Assembly (NCBI GenBank): GCA_963707015.1
Contig: CAVPOO010000007.1
Span: 1-64,000 of the forward strand
DNA length: 64,000 nucleotides
Direction of reading: 5' to 3'
Source of the DNA: CAVPOO01 sp963707015
GTDB taxonomy: Bacteria; Pseudomonadota; Gammaproteobacteria; Thiohalobacterales; Thiohalobacteraceae
Shown here: in pieces, positions 1 to 8,850 of the stretch
Numbering within the stretch: position 1 is the stretch's first letter
How the letters are laid out: each line of letters begins with the position of its first letter
The notes under the pieces: generated by a model
Database searches by the model: none
Seen by the model: only the letters and a program-made list of their open reading frames with translations
Told to the model about the DNA's origin: nothing
Position numbers and translations under genes: made by a program

Positions 1-76
<76 letters not shown>

Positions 77-297
77 AATCCCCATCCAACGAAGTCCAAA
101 GACGTACAAGCAACCCACGGAGCGCGAGTCATATGAGCTAGCGCAGAAGGGTTGCTTGCACACCCGTCACTGCCCGGGCCACCTCACAGCGGCATGCCTG
201 AATGCGTCATCAACCGGGTCAAGGTCATAATGCGAAGGGTCGTTGTGCTCACTCTCCCACCTGCCTCGTCACGAACCCCTAAGTCCGATTGCTAGCC
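77..297. other. intergenic region, no gene seen
   Basis: No convincing ORF or RNA fold was found between the tRNA and the terminator of the decaheme cytochrome gene. Bases about 250-280 (CTCACTCTCCC...CCTCGTCACGA) resemble, in inverted orientation, bases about 3541-3572 beside the MITE upstream of the decaheme gene. This suggests an old dispersed repeat pair around that gene. Confidence 0.5.
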
Positions 298-328
298 AAA
301 AAAAAACGTCGCCGCTAAAGCGGCGACG
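298..328 (-). terminator. rho-independent terminator of the decaheme cytochrome gene
   Basis: A perfect 9-bp GC-rich stem, CGTCGCCGC (307-315) and GCGGCGACG (320-328), encloses a 4-nt loop. It abuts nine consecutive A residues (298-306), which are a U-tract when read on the minus strand. It lies 55 bp past the stop codon of the minus-strand cytochrome gene and is oriented to end that transcript. Confidence 0.9.
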
Positions 329-383
329 CGGGTTGTAGGAGGAAGCGGTGCCAGGGAATCGGCTGACACCGCCATTGCTGGAC

Positions 384-2642
384 TTAGTCCTCGACGCCGT
401 GTACCACCTGCAGGTCCGCGAGCTTACCCGGGCTATGGCAGATGGAGCAGACCTCCTGCACCGGGTCCCCAGAAGTCAGCGCGAAGTTCGCACCGTTCTG
501 GATCATGTGCAGCCTGGCCGGGTTCGTGCTCACCGGATCGTCGCGCTCAGCATCCGGAATGTGACAGCTCGAGCAGACCGAGGCCCACGGAGTGATCCGG
601 ATGTTGTCGGTCCCGGTCGTGCGATCCGTCAGCGTGGCGTAATCGGCCACCGACTGGATGGTCGTGCCCAGGGTCGGCCCGTCACTGTCCGGATAGTAAG
701 TGCCCGACTTGTGGCAGGCCACGCAGTTGGACAGCTCCTGCGGGAACCTGACTTCGAACGTATTCACGCTCGCGCCGAACCCGTAAACCGTGATGTTGGA
801 TGAGTGGATCGCGTGGATCATATACTTAAAGTCGATGGCCTGCTCGCACCTGCCGTCCACGCCCACGTTTACCGCACCGGCTGGGTCGCATGAGCCCGCG
901 GCACCGGCGGGACGCTGGCCCAGATCGGTCGCGTTCGGGTTGTGGCAGGCGACGCAGACCTGGTCGTTGTTCACGCGGTTGGATCCGTGCAGCGACAGCT
1001 GGTCGTGACAGCGGTCGCAGCCGTTGATGTCAACCACGGAACGACGCGCCTGAGCGGTGGCGTCCGTGATGGGGAAGTATGCCACTGCGCTGGTCACCGG
1101 AATATTCCCGAGCGTCGCGTCGACGGGATGCCCTTCGAAGGTAACCGCGCCGGATCCCGTCGCCCCGGCAGCAACGGTACCCAGGGGTACCGTGTAGGTC
1201 CGGTCACCGTTGTCGACGATGCCGGCGGCCAGTGCAGCCGTGACCGAATCCACGATCGAGGTACGCGCGGGCTGCGCCTCGTTTCCGCCGTTACCCTCGT
1301 TCGTATAGTCCTCGGTGTCCCAGGCGACGGTCATGCGGAGGTTCGAAGCCGCCAGGGCAGCATCAGCGATGGGCGTTCCGCTGAGGTCATAGCGCTCGCC
1401 CAGGCCGTCCGGATCGTTAGCCCCACCCAGGTTGGTCGGATCGGTGATCGAGAAGGCCGCCACCAGTGCCGTCCCGGGAGTGCCGCCGGCGATGCCCAGG
1501 ATGTTGAACTGGTACTGCGCCGACAGCGCCTTGATGGGGATGTTATGCACATTTCGCACCTCCAGCCCCGGAAGGCTGGTGGGGTTGGCATGGCAGCCGG
1601 CACACACATCGTTTCCGGCCTGTCCGGCGGCATGTCCGACCCCCGTCTCGAAGTTCACGTTGTCGTGGCAGGACCCGCAGGCCTCGGCGGTCGGGACCGT
1701 ATACCAGTTCGACGCATCCGGGGTGTTGGGGTCAGCGTCATTGTGACAGTTCGAGCAGTTACGAAGGTCCTGCGGGAAGACCACATCGCTGAAGTCGTGC
1801 AGCGTGTTGCTGAAGCCCCAGATCTGGTAAGGCAACACGGTCAGGTTTTCGCCCCGGTGGATCTTGTGGACCATCACCTTGAAATCGACTGTGTTGAGGC
1901 TGTCCGGGTCCGTCGTGCCCGGGTTGTGGCAGGCCACGCACTCATCGGTATCGGCCCGCGCGCCGCCGTGCAGCGCCAGGTCGTTGTGGCAGCCGTTACA
2001 GGTCTGGGTGTCCACGATCTCGCGTGTGAAAAGCCCGGTCGTGGCATTGTCGGAGGGACGGAAGCTGTAGATGGGGTTGTCGACCGGCGCGAAACCACGG
2101 ATCTCGAAGGTGATCCGGTGCGTCAGGGTCGGCTGGTAGGGGACTGCAAGGGGGGTGGTGACGTTGGCCACGTCCGTCGCAAAGGTGTAGGTGTAGGTCG
2201 CGGTCGACTCGTTGTACGTCAGCGTTCCGGCCGATCCGTTCTCGGTGACCGCCTGGATGGCGGTGCTGCCAAGGCCAGGGGCGCCCGGCGCGGTCGCCGT
2301 CGCCAGGGTGTTGAGATAGCTCTGCCAGGCGCTGGCATTGCCGTCCGTGCCGGGGATGAGCTTAGCGACGTTGAAACTGATGGCGCTGGCCGGGAGCCCT
2401 CTCACGGGATTCCCATTGCCGTCGGTGAGCTGAAACTCGACCACCGGCGGGCTCTGGATACTCGCGCTCAGGATTTCGGCGCTCAGCTCCTCGGCGTTCG
2501 AGATGTCTACGGAGGCTGGGGCTCCGGGGGCACCTGTGGCGCCATCGTCTCCATCACTACCGCCACAACCCGCTAGCGCCAGGACCGAAACCACCAGCCC
2601 TGCCAAAATAGGTTTGAACCAGAATCGCCGCTTTGTTTTCAT
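384..2642 (-). CDS. OmcA/MtrC-family decaheme c-type cytochrome, outer-membrane lipoprotein
   Basis: This 752-residue protein carries ten CXXCH heme-c motifs in two groups of five: CNGCH, CVACH, CSNCH, CGSCH, CAGCH, then CDRCH, CVACH, CVACH, CSSCH, CSICH. The split matches the two pentaheme domains of OmcA/MtrC proteins. The N-terminus is a lipoprotein signal (hydrophobic run ending LAGC, Cys26) followed by a short Gly/Asp-rich collagen-like linker, as is common in this family. The likely role is the cell-surface terminal cytochrome exchanging electrons with extracellular acceptors or donors through the MtrAB conduit encoded upstream on the same strand. The start has AAGGAAA 6-9 bases upstream. 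The gene is separated from the DUF2569/mtrB genes by 1.36 kb containing a MITE, so it probably has its own promoter. The family call is firm; the electron donor or acceptor and the direction of flow are not known. Confidence 0.93.
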   Translation of the reverse strand: MKTKRRFWFKPILAGLVVSVLALAGCGGSDGDDGATGAPGAPASVDISNAEELSAEILSASIQSPPVVEFQLTDGNGNPVRGLPASAISFNVAKLIPGTDGNASAWQSYLNTLATATAPGAPGLGSTAIQAVTENGSAGTLTYNESTATYTYTFATDVANVTTPLAVPYQPTLTHRITFEIRGFAPVDNPIYSFRPSDNATTGLFTREIVDTQTCNGCHNDLALHGGARADTDECVACHNPGTTDPDSLNTVDFKVMVHKIHRGENLTVLPYQIWGFSNTLHDFSDVVFPQDLRNCSNCHNDADPNTPDASNWYTVPTAEACGSCHDNVNFETGVGHAAGQAGNDVCAGCHANPTSLPGLEVRNVHNIPIKALSAQYQFNILGIAGGTPGTALVAAFSITDPTNLGGANDPDGLGERYDLSGTPIADAALAASNLRMTVAWDTEDYTNEGNGGNEAQPARTSIVDSVTAALAAGIVDNGDRTYTVPLGTVAAGATGSGAVTFEGHPVDATLGNIPVTSAVAYFPITDATAQARRSVVDINGCDRCHDQLSLHGSNRVNNDQVCVACHNPNATDLGQRPAGAAGSCDPAGAVNVGVDGRCEQAIDFKYMIHAIHSSNITVYGFGASVNTFEVRFPQELSNCVACHKSGTYYPDSDGPTLGTTIQSVADYATLTDRTTGTDNIRITPWASVCSSCHIPDAERDDPVSTNPARLHMIQNGANFALTSGDPVQEVCSICHSPGKLADLQVVHGVED

Positions 2643-4003
2643 CTCAATTTCCTTTGGGTAATTGTAGGAATTATTTGGGTTCGGGAATGGTGCCTCCGCG
2701 TAGGCCGAAACTTCCCTATTGTAACGTTACCGTTGCATACGCAAAATCGCAGCGTCAGAGTGCCCTGGTTATCAATCCGCGACGTTGTCGTCGTTATTGT
2801 CTGCATTTCGCGAACAATTGGTCGGCAACGAATACTGAAAACACTTTTGATAAAGAGGTTGGGCTCCTCCTGAATACGGCATACGACGTCATTGTTGTCC
2901 TTTTACCACCTATCCTTGTGTGCCGGTTGGAACAACCGGAGCCATTGCCCGACGAACCCTGAAGACCACACGATTAGGCGCCACAACTGCCAGGGGATTG
3001 GCGGTATATCAGACCCATTCGGTACCCGTCTTTTTTATTATTGGGCCCTTGGGCTTGTACTACGTGAGACCCTTCAAAGTCAAGGATCATTTACAACAGA
3101 AGTGATAATTGACTCACAAAAAACATGTAACCGAAAGCCATCAGATACCCTGCAACTTCGACGAACTGCAGCACCTTGACCTGAACGGCGCGTTAGCCCA
3201 GCAGTCCGTCGGACCTAGCCCGCATTTCTCACCGGGATCCCGGATGCTGGCGCAGGGCTCGTGTGTCCGGACGCCGCGCTGGGCGGAGCCAGGTAAGCGA
3301 AAGGTCCAGTGGACCTTTCGCCTGCGGAGCGGGCTTGGCACAGCCGAGCCCTGGGCGCGATAAAGTGGTAGCTGTAGCTACCACTTGAGTGAAGCGCAAG
3401 TCCGGGCGCGCGAGAACCAGCCAGGGCCGGGATAGGCATTGCCTGATTACACACTGTCTTTTTCCTGATCCGCACTCTGTTCTTTACCTCAGTGCATTAT
3501 GTGACTCTATCGCCGCCCGGTGAGAAATGCGGGCTAGGGTCGTGACGAGGTACGCGGGAGAGTGAGGACAAACCATTACGATTTCGAGACGCATAGTGGG
3601 GCCTACGCAATGAGACAGGAAGGCTTGAGCCGTTCTCCCACCGCAGAAGTAGAATCAGCCTGAGTCCGAAGTTCGCATACTTTCAGCGGGATCAGAATTG
3701 CTCATCGTCAAGGCACGCGAATGCAGGACTGGCCGCGGCCAATTCGAGTGAGCGTAACGCAGACGATGAACATTTCTGACCCGCCTGGAGGGAATCTTCC
3801 CAACAGGCGAACTTCGGACTCAGGATACCAGGTCGTCGCTGCCGAATTCCGACCCGTGTTGGCATCCGTATGATATGGCGGCTGTTCCGCCCGCTCCGAG
3901 GCCGGGAGCCAGGTAGCTTGAATGGCACAGGTCTGAAGCGCCGGAGTTGCAACCCCGCCACCCTCGTCTCGCAGACGCATCGCGGCAATCTTTGGTTGCT
4001 TTT
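2643..4003. other. 1.36 kb intergenic region in the EET locus, containing a MITE
   Basis: No ORF here has a recognisable product or a convincing ribosome site. The stretch holds the 323-bp MITE annotated separately, AT-richer DNA next to the decaheme gene (2643-3110) that probably contains its promoter, and unassigned sequence at 3538-4003. The gap breaks what would otherwise be a compact conduit operon. Confidence 0.6.
3215..3537 (-). mobile_element. MITE-like element, copy 1 (323 bp)
   Basis: The element is bounded by perfect terminal inverted repeats of about 22 bp beginning CTAGCCCGCATTTCTCACC. It has no coding capacity and contains internal hairpins: 3297-3321, built on GCGAAAGGTCC and its complement, and another around GTGGTAGCTGTAGCTACCAC. 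A second, shorter copy lies in the opposite orientation at 25821-26068, and the two are similar along most of their length. Copy 1 has an extra segment of about 75 bp that includes the 3297-3321 palindrome. Both copies end in CTAG on each side, so CTAG (or its central TA) may be the duplicated target. The mobilising transposase is not in this window. Confidence 0.8.
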
Positions 4004-4513
4004 TCAGTTCACCATTGTGTTGGCCACGCGTCGGGACCGGAGCACATAGACGCTCCAGATTGCGGCATTGGCCAATATCAGGATTGCCTCCGGCCAGGCA
4101 AACTCAGCATAAGTCGAATCAATATAAGCAGTGACGACGGTCGTTTGCAGCACTGAGACAGCGAGCAGACACACCCATGAGGCTATGTACCATTGCGAAA
4201 AGGCGCGGGCATTTCTTGCGTAGTTGTACAGCGCGACGAACATCATCCCGATCATGCACCAGGTCGCAAGCGTCAGTATTCTCATCCAGATTTCCACTGC
4301 GCCGTCGGCACTGGCAGAGGTCGCTGAAAACACTTCCAGCTTGAGTGTTGCCATGGCAAGCATGGGAAACAAGCCGACGCCAACGATAAATAACCAGCCA
4401 TGCTTGCCGGTCAGATCCGGATCAGCCGATTTCCGTGCCGACCAGATGGCATAGCTGATGACAGCAAACACAACCACGACGATGATTAACAGCGAGATCG
4501 ACATGCCACCCAT
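4004..4513 (-). CDS. DUF2569-like integral membrane protein
   Basis: This 169-residue protein has about five hydrophobic segments (residues about 5-24, 41-60, 78-98, 109-128, 141-158). A GKHGWL motif precedes the second segment. The C-terminus IWSVYVLRSRRVANTMV resembles the DUF2569 ending 'iPYf..SkRVknTF'. The function of that family is unknown. The gene lies 91 bp downstream of mtrB on the same strand, so it is probably part of the conduit operon, and an inner-membrane accessory role in electron transfer or assembly is conceivable but unproven. The family call rests on motif resemblance only. Confidence 0.6.
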   Translation of the reverse strand: MGGMSISLLIIVVVVFAVISYAIWSARKSADPDLTGKHGWLFIVGVGLFPMLAMATLKLEVFSATSASADGAVEIWMRILTLATWCMIGMMFVALYNYARNARAFSQWYIASWVCLLAVSVLQTTVVTAYIDSTYAEFAWPEAILILANAAIWSVYVLRSRRVANTMVN

Positions 4514-4604
4514 TTATCAGCCCCCCCTCATCCAGTGAACATTTTCGATGTACCCAGGCGTATGGGAACGCACCGGCTACCCAAAGGGTTTGCGGCTCCG
4601 ATCA

Positions 4605-6752
4605 CTACTGCGGCAGACGCGGCCCCGCCTGACCGCGCGAATCAAACATGTACCTGACAGCAATGAAGAAGACGTTGTTGCTATAGTCGTAGGGATCGGC
4701 CCCGAGCGAAAGCAGGTTGGGCACGGTGTCCGGCCCGATACCTTCGAGCGCCCAATTGTCACTGGTGAATTTTTCATACATGTAGCCAAACTTGAGGCTC
4801 AGTGACCTGGTGTACGGATAGTCGAGCGCGAGCTTTAACTGGTGTAGCCTGGTGCGCAGCTTCGGAAACGCGGACTCCAGCCCGCTGGTCTCATTCTCGA
4901 CACGGCCGGCCGAGCGTGCATGAGTATACTCTACGTTGGCTCCCAGCCTACCGATGATATGGGGATACTTCAGGCCCACTGTGCCCGTGTAGAACTTGTC
5001 TTTGGTCTTGCCAAACCAGTCGGGATTCGAGAAGGACTGGCTGCCGACCTGTTTGCTGTCAATTTTTTCCCGATAGAAAGCCGCGTAGGTCGAGACCTGG
5101 CGCGGGAACAGATACGCGGCATCAAAACCCAACCGGTCGTAGCTGCCGTCCTTCAGGCCGATCTCGGAGTTGTCGTATTTGTCCTTGTTGTACTCCAGAT
5201 CAAGGCCGAGGCTGGCACGCTCGCCGGTGTAGAGAGAGGCATAACTGCGCACGCCGTAACGATCACGATCCGCCATATTGTACAGGCGCATCAGCGGATT
5301 CTGCGGATCCGGGGCATTGCCGATCGTGTTGTAGCTGGAACCATCCCGAGTCTCGGTGTAAACCTCGATATCAAGATCCGCAAGCTGCATGAGCTGCGAG
5401 TTGACTCGGGCCCATACACGGTCGGTCCGGGTATGGTTACGCTCCTGCCTGGTACGGTCGAATCGCTCATAATCGTAGCCTGCGTGAAGCCGGGTGCGGG
5501 GCAAGACCCGGTACTCGCCGCGGAGTTTGTAATTGAATCGCTGGTAATCGTAGGCGGTGTTCCTGGCCGGGTCAGATGACACGAAGAGATCGGTCACCAC
5601 ATAATCGTATACGTCCTCCGGGGTATCGTTGTCGCGCTCGTTATAACGAAGTTCCCCTTCGACGGTGAGCTTCTGGACCGGTGATGAAGTCACCCGCAGA
5701 TTGACGTCGGTCGTATCCACCTTGGCGTCGGCCCGGCTGCGCGGCAGCGGGCTCGTGGCGATGACGGCATTGGTCGTGTAGGGCAGGAGCTTCTGGTCCT
5801 GCCGCATGCGTCCCAGGCTGATCTGACCATTCACCGTGGTGCTGGCGGGCAACAGCCATGAGCCGGCAAGCGTGACCTGATGGGCGTCGTTGTCGGGCGC
5901 CAGGGCGAGCTGGCCTATATCGGCGCCGGCTGCCTGGGGAGAGTAGGGATTATCCCAGCTGAGGCTGCTGTTCTGATTATCGAAAAACGAGCCGTTGTAG
6001 GCGAGACTCACCTGCCAGCGATCGGCGTTGTAGCCGACCGATGTCTCCAGAGAATTGGTTGTATAGTCGATGGGGCGGGCGAACTGCGCGGAATCGAAGA
6101 AGAAGCTGCCGGCGTAGCTGTCCTGGCCGTCGCGGTCCGTTCGCTGGTAGTCGACATCGAACGCCCAGCGACGGGTTGGCGTGAACGTGATTCCGGCACC
6201 GTAAATATCCCAGTCCTGCTTGATCTTGACGGTCCGCAAGGAATTGTCGAGCTCGCTCATGCCCTGCGTCGAGGACGCCCGCACCCAGTCAGACGGAAGC
6301 GTCAGTCGCTCGTTGCCACTGCCGGCGAACGGCGTAACCGTATCATCGTAGCTGCGGCGGGGAATCCCCTGGTAGGACGCCCGCAGCTCATACAGGCTCT
6401 GCTTGCCGCCCTTAACGAAGAACGCGCGCGAGTCCTGTCCCAGGCGATAGCCTTCCAGACGCAGGAAATGGGCATCCTGGCTCCAGTACCGGCCGAATAC
6501 GCGGCCGACACCATAGAGGCCGTCGTCGTCGAGCCCCGTGTAGTCTCCAAACCGGAATTCATCATCAGTGACGTACCCGGCCCCGGCCTCGATATCGAGC
6601 TCCCAGCCGTGAGACGGTGCGCAAAGCTCGCAGGCCCAGTTTGACGTATCCACTTCCTGAGCCTTTGCAGGCGTCGTGGCAAAAACGGCGCCGATGGCAA
6701 CGGAAACGAGTCCGATACAGCCCTGGTACATGTGGCGCCTGCGCTCTGCCAT
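4605..6752 (-). CDS. mtrB: MtrB/PioB-family outer-membrane beta-barrel of the decaheme conduit
   Basis: The product (715 residues from the preferred start) has a signal peptide ending near AKA (residues 1-31), then the motif CELC at Cys41/Cys44. An N-terminal CXXC is typical of MtrB homologues from metal-reducing and iron-oxidising Proteobacteria. The rest alternates polar and aromatic residues in the manner of a large beta-barrel and ends in AVRYMFDSR..., a porin-like last strand. The barrel would sheathe the adjacent MtrA-type decaheme cytochrome and dock the surface MtrC. The start at 6752 is preferred because GGAGA sits about 10 bases upstream; a longer frame from 6812 would overlap the mtrA end. 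Only 19 bp separate it from mtrA, so the two are co-transcribed. Confidence 0.9.
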   Translation of the reverse strand: MAERRRHMYQGCIGLVSVAIGAVFATTPAKAQEVDTSNWACELCAPSHGWELDIEAGAGYVTDDEFRFGDYTGLDDDGLYGVGRVFGRYWSQDAHFLRLEGYRLGQDSRAFFVKGGKQSLYELRASYQGIPRRSYDDTVTPFAGSGNERLTLPSDWVRASSTQGMSELDNSLRTVKIKQDWDIYGAGITFTPTRRWAFDVDYQRTDRDGQDSYAGSFFFDSAQFARPIDYTTNSLETSVGYNADRWQVSLAYNGSFFDNQNSSLSWDNPYSPQAAGADIGQLALAPDNDAHQVTLAGSWLLPASTTVNGQISLGRMRQDQKLLPYTTNAVIATSPLPRSRADAKVDTTDVNLRVTSSPVQKLTVEGELRYNERDNDTPEDVYDYVVTDLFVSSDPARNTAYDYQRFNYKLRGEYRVLPRTRLHAGYDYERFDRTRQERNHTRTDRVWARVNSQLMQLADLDIEVYTETRDGSSYNTIGNAPDPQNPLMRLYNMADRDRYGVRSYASLYTGERASLGLDLEYNKDKYDNSEIGLKDGSYDRLGFDAAYLFPRQVSTYAAFYREKIDSKQVGSQSFSNPDWFGKTKDKFYTGTVGLKYPHIIGRLGANVEYTHARSAGRVENETSGLESAFPKLRTRLHQLKLALDYPYTRSLSLKFGYMYEKFTSDNWALEGIGPDTVPNLLSLGADPYDYSNNVFFIAVRYMFDSRGQAGPRLPQ

Positions 6753-6771
6753 AGACTTTGTTCTCCGCGTC

Positions 6772-7749
6772 TCAGCGCATGAGTTTGGCACCCGACGGGT
6801 GATTGGATCCATGGACCTGGCTGTGACAATTCAGGCAGCCCCCGTTCACGACGAACGCCGAAGGCCGATTGCCCGCCAGACTGTTTGGCGTATAGGAAAC
6901 GCTCGGGTGTCCGCGCTGCGAATGACAGGACTGGCACAGCAGGGGTGGCCGCTTGGTCAGCATCGCCTCGTGAATCGAGCCATGCGCATAATGGCACAGC
7001 AGACAGTTCTCGCTGACCGGTGGATGCTCAAACAGATAGGGTCCGCGCAGCTCGGTGTGACAGCTCCAGCATAACTTGTTCACCGTAGTCTCTTTCACCA
7101 GTGCAGCGCCGGCCGCATGATGCGGATTGTGGCAGGCGGTACAGGTCATCACACCGTATCCGACGGGGTGGGCTGAGGGCTTGAAGCTGTCGGCCCGCTG
7201 CTTCTGGTGACAGGCAAAGCACACATCCGCCTGTTCCGTGAGCAAGGACACGGGGTCCACGGTTGCGTGCGCCTGATGGCAATCCGCGCAGGCGATCTGG
7301 TTACGCTGATGCACACTTCCCGTCCAGGATAGACCGACGTCCTTGGCATGGCAGTTCGTACACACCTTGTTCTGTTCTTCGACGGGCGTGTCGCCACGGC
7401 GACCGAAGTTGACAATCGGCGGATGCCCGGCACCAACCTTCTTACGTCCCGTATGTTCTTCCCCCGGACCATGGCAGCTCTCGCACTGCAGATGGGCAAA
7501 CGGCGTGTTGGGGTCACTGCCCTGCCCGTGTGGCGTTCGGAAGATGAGCAACATGCTCTCATCGTTATGGCATGCCAGGCAGGTATCGGCGCCCTTCTTG
7601 CTGTAGCCGGACGGCTGGACGGATGCGCTCGACGCGCCCTTCTGGGTCTCTGTGGCAGCCCCCGCATTCCCCCCCACCAGGAAGAACAACATGGCCACAA
7701 CGGCAAGACAGACAGCGCTTCGTCGACCCGCGGCCCTTAGCCTTTCCAT
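6772..7749 (-). CDS. mtrA: MtrA/DmsE-type periplasmic decaheme c-type cytochrome
   Basis: This 325-residue protein has an N-terminal signal peptide (about residues 1-31, ending AGA-A) and ten CXXCH motifs: CLACH, CESCH, CTNCH, CADCH, CFACH, CTACH, CWSCH, CLLCH, CQSCH, CLNCH. Length and heme spacing match MtrA/PioA/DmsE, a pair of NrfB-like pentaheme modules threaded through the MtrB barrel. It lies directly upstream of mtrB and 62 bp downstream of a six-heme cytochrome related to its own N-terminal half. Function: trans-outer-membrane electron relay between periplasmic carriers and the surface decaheme protein. No strong ribosome site is visible. DmsE and MtrA are not separable by sequence, but the MtrB and OmcA/MtrC neighbours favour an EET role. 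Confidence 0.92.
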   Translation of the reverse strand: MERLRAAGRRSAVCLAVVAMLFFLVGGNAGAATETQKGASSASVQPSGYSKKGADTCLACHNDESMLLIFRTPHGQGSDPNTPFAHLQCESCHGPGEEHTGRKKVGAGHPPIVNFGRRGDTPVEEQNKVCTNCHAKDVGLSWTGSVHQRNQIACADCHQAHATVDPVSLLTEQADVCFACHQKQRADSFKPSAHPVGYGVMTCTACHNPHHAAGAALVKETTVNKLCWSCHTELRGPYLFEHPPVSENCLLCHYAHGSIHEAMLTKRPPLLCQSCHSQRGHPSVSYTPNSLAGNRPSAFVVNGGCLNCHSQVHGSNHPSGAKLMR

Positions 7750-7811
7750 AGCCGACTCAGTAGTGTCATTCTTTATCGATCCGATGGGCGCTCATCACAA
7801 ACACGTGCAGG

Positions 7812-8534
7812 CTAGTTTCCAGCCTGCTTTTCCTTCTCCGGGATCAGCTGATGGACGTCGTGACATTCCCAGCAGCTTACCTTGTCGATGTTTATGCCCT
7901 TCTCTTCAAAACGCGGATGTTCGGACTTTGTCTTCTGATGACAGGCGTAACAGCTCTCTGCCTGTTTTTCTTTGTCCTTCAACGGGTCCTGGGTAATGTG
8001 CATCATGTGGCAGGCCGAACAGGACATCCGTTTCTTGCCCCCGCCTTTCACTTCCGTAAGGGCGATCGCGTGCGTGCTGCCCGTCCATTCCATGCCTTTC
8101 AGCTTACCCATGTCCTGGGCGTGACAGCCCTTCAGACAGGTCTCGGTTTGCTTCGCCGCGGGCGTGCTGACGCCTTTCTTATCGAAGCCATAGTCGATCA
8201 TCGGTGGGCGACCCTTGCCGCGCCGGGACCGCGTGGCGTGCAGGCTTCCCGGTCCGTGACAGGACTCGCAACCGTGCTTGGACCAGGGGGTATGTGGGTC
8301 GTCTTTCTTACCATGCGGGGTTTTCGATATCAGCCGCATCCGCTCTGCATCATGGCACAGCAGACAGGTATCAATACCATCCGCGGTAAACTGCGCGGTA
8401 ATCTCTGGATCGGCCCGCTTGCCTGGCTGCTGAGCAGAGACTCCCGAGATGAGCAGGATGCTCATCAGCAGTGCCAACGTCCACCGCTTAATGTACTTTC
8501 TCATGCACGAAAACCCCTGAGCTCGCCTCGTCAT
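7812..8534 (-). CDS. periplasmic six-heme cytochrome related to the N-terminal half of MtrA, copy 1
   Basis: The 240-residue product has a signal peptide ending VSA-Q and six heme attachment sites: CLLCH, CESCH, CLKGCH, CSACH, CYACH, CWECH. The third is CXXXCH instead of CXXCH. Residues around DTCLLCH...TPHG...CESCHGPG follow the first half of the neighbouring MtrA closely, so this is a truncated half-MtrA or NrfB-like module. It is the first gene of the leftward conduit operon. The start at 8534 (GGAAGG 8 bases upstream) aligns with the start of the paralogue at 10853-11602 (MKKRAEG/MTRRAQG). A soluble shuttle between the NapC-type quinol dehydrogenase and MtrA is the likely role, by inference. 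Confidence 0.85.
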   Translation of the reverse strand: MTRRAQGFSCMRKYIKRWTLALLMSILLISGVSAQQPGKRADPEITAQFTADGIDTCLLCHDAERMRLISKTPHGKKDDPHTPWSKHGCESCHGPGSLHATRSRRGKGRPPMIDYGFDKKGVSTPAAKQTETCLKGCHAQDMGKLKGMEWTGSTHAIALTEVKGGGKKRMSCSACHMMHITQDPLKDKEKQAESCYACHQKTKSEHPRFEEKGINIDKVSCWECHDVHQLIPEKEKQAGN

Positions 8535-8598
8535 CGCCACTGCCTTCCAAAAAATTAGCTGCGATAAAGCACCATGAAACGGCTGCCGCCATACCGCA

Positions 8599-8850
8599 TC
8601 AGTTACCGAAGTCTACGTCATGCATGACTGCTACGTCGGCAAGGGCACCTGCTTTATGGCAGACCGTAAAGCTCTCCACCGTCGTCGGGCCGAGCGTGCC
8701 ACCGCAGGTATCCACGCGTACCGTAAGTCCCCCTTCGGCATCCTGACAGGTGTCGAAGGAACCCCCGTTCCGCTCCATGTGCACCGCGGCCACGGCACTG
8801 GTATGAAACGAAGAGCACGCCCTGGTACGCCCACCACAAGGGCTGGTGTT
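8599..8850 (-). pseudogene. decayed C-terminus of a second OmcA/MtrC decaheme cytochrome
   Basis: The minus-strand frame ends with VESFTVCHKAGALADVAVMH, which aligns with the last heme region of the intact decaheme protein (EVCSICHSPGKLADLQVVHG). Upstream, ACSSFHTSAVAAVHMERNGG aligns with its ninth heme region, but CSSCH has become CSSFH, and the tenth site has lost its first Cys (FTVCH). No open frame continues further upstream. This appears to be the 3' relic of a duplicated OmcA/MtrC gene just upstream of the conduit operon. Confidence 0.7.

Noticed and set aside
942..2576. 544-codon plus-strand frame antisense to the decaheme cytochrome gene
   Set aside because: It is an Arg/Gly/Val-rich shadow of a GC-rich gene whose minus-strand product has ten heme motifs and a lipoprotein signal.
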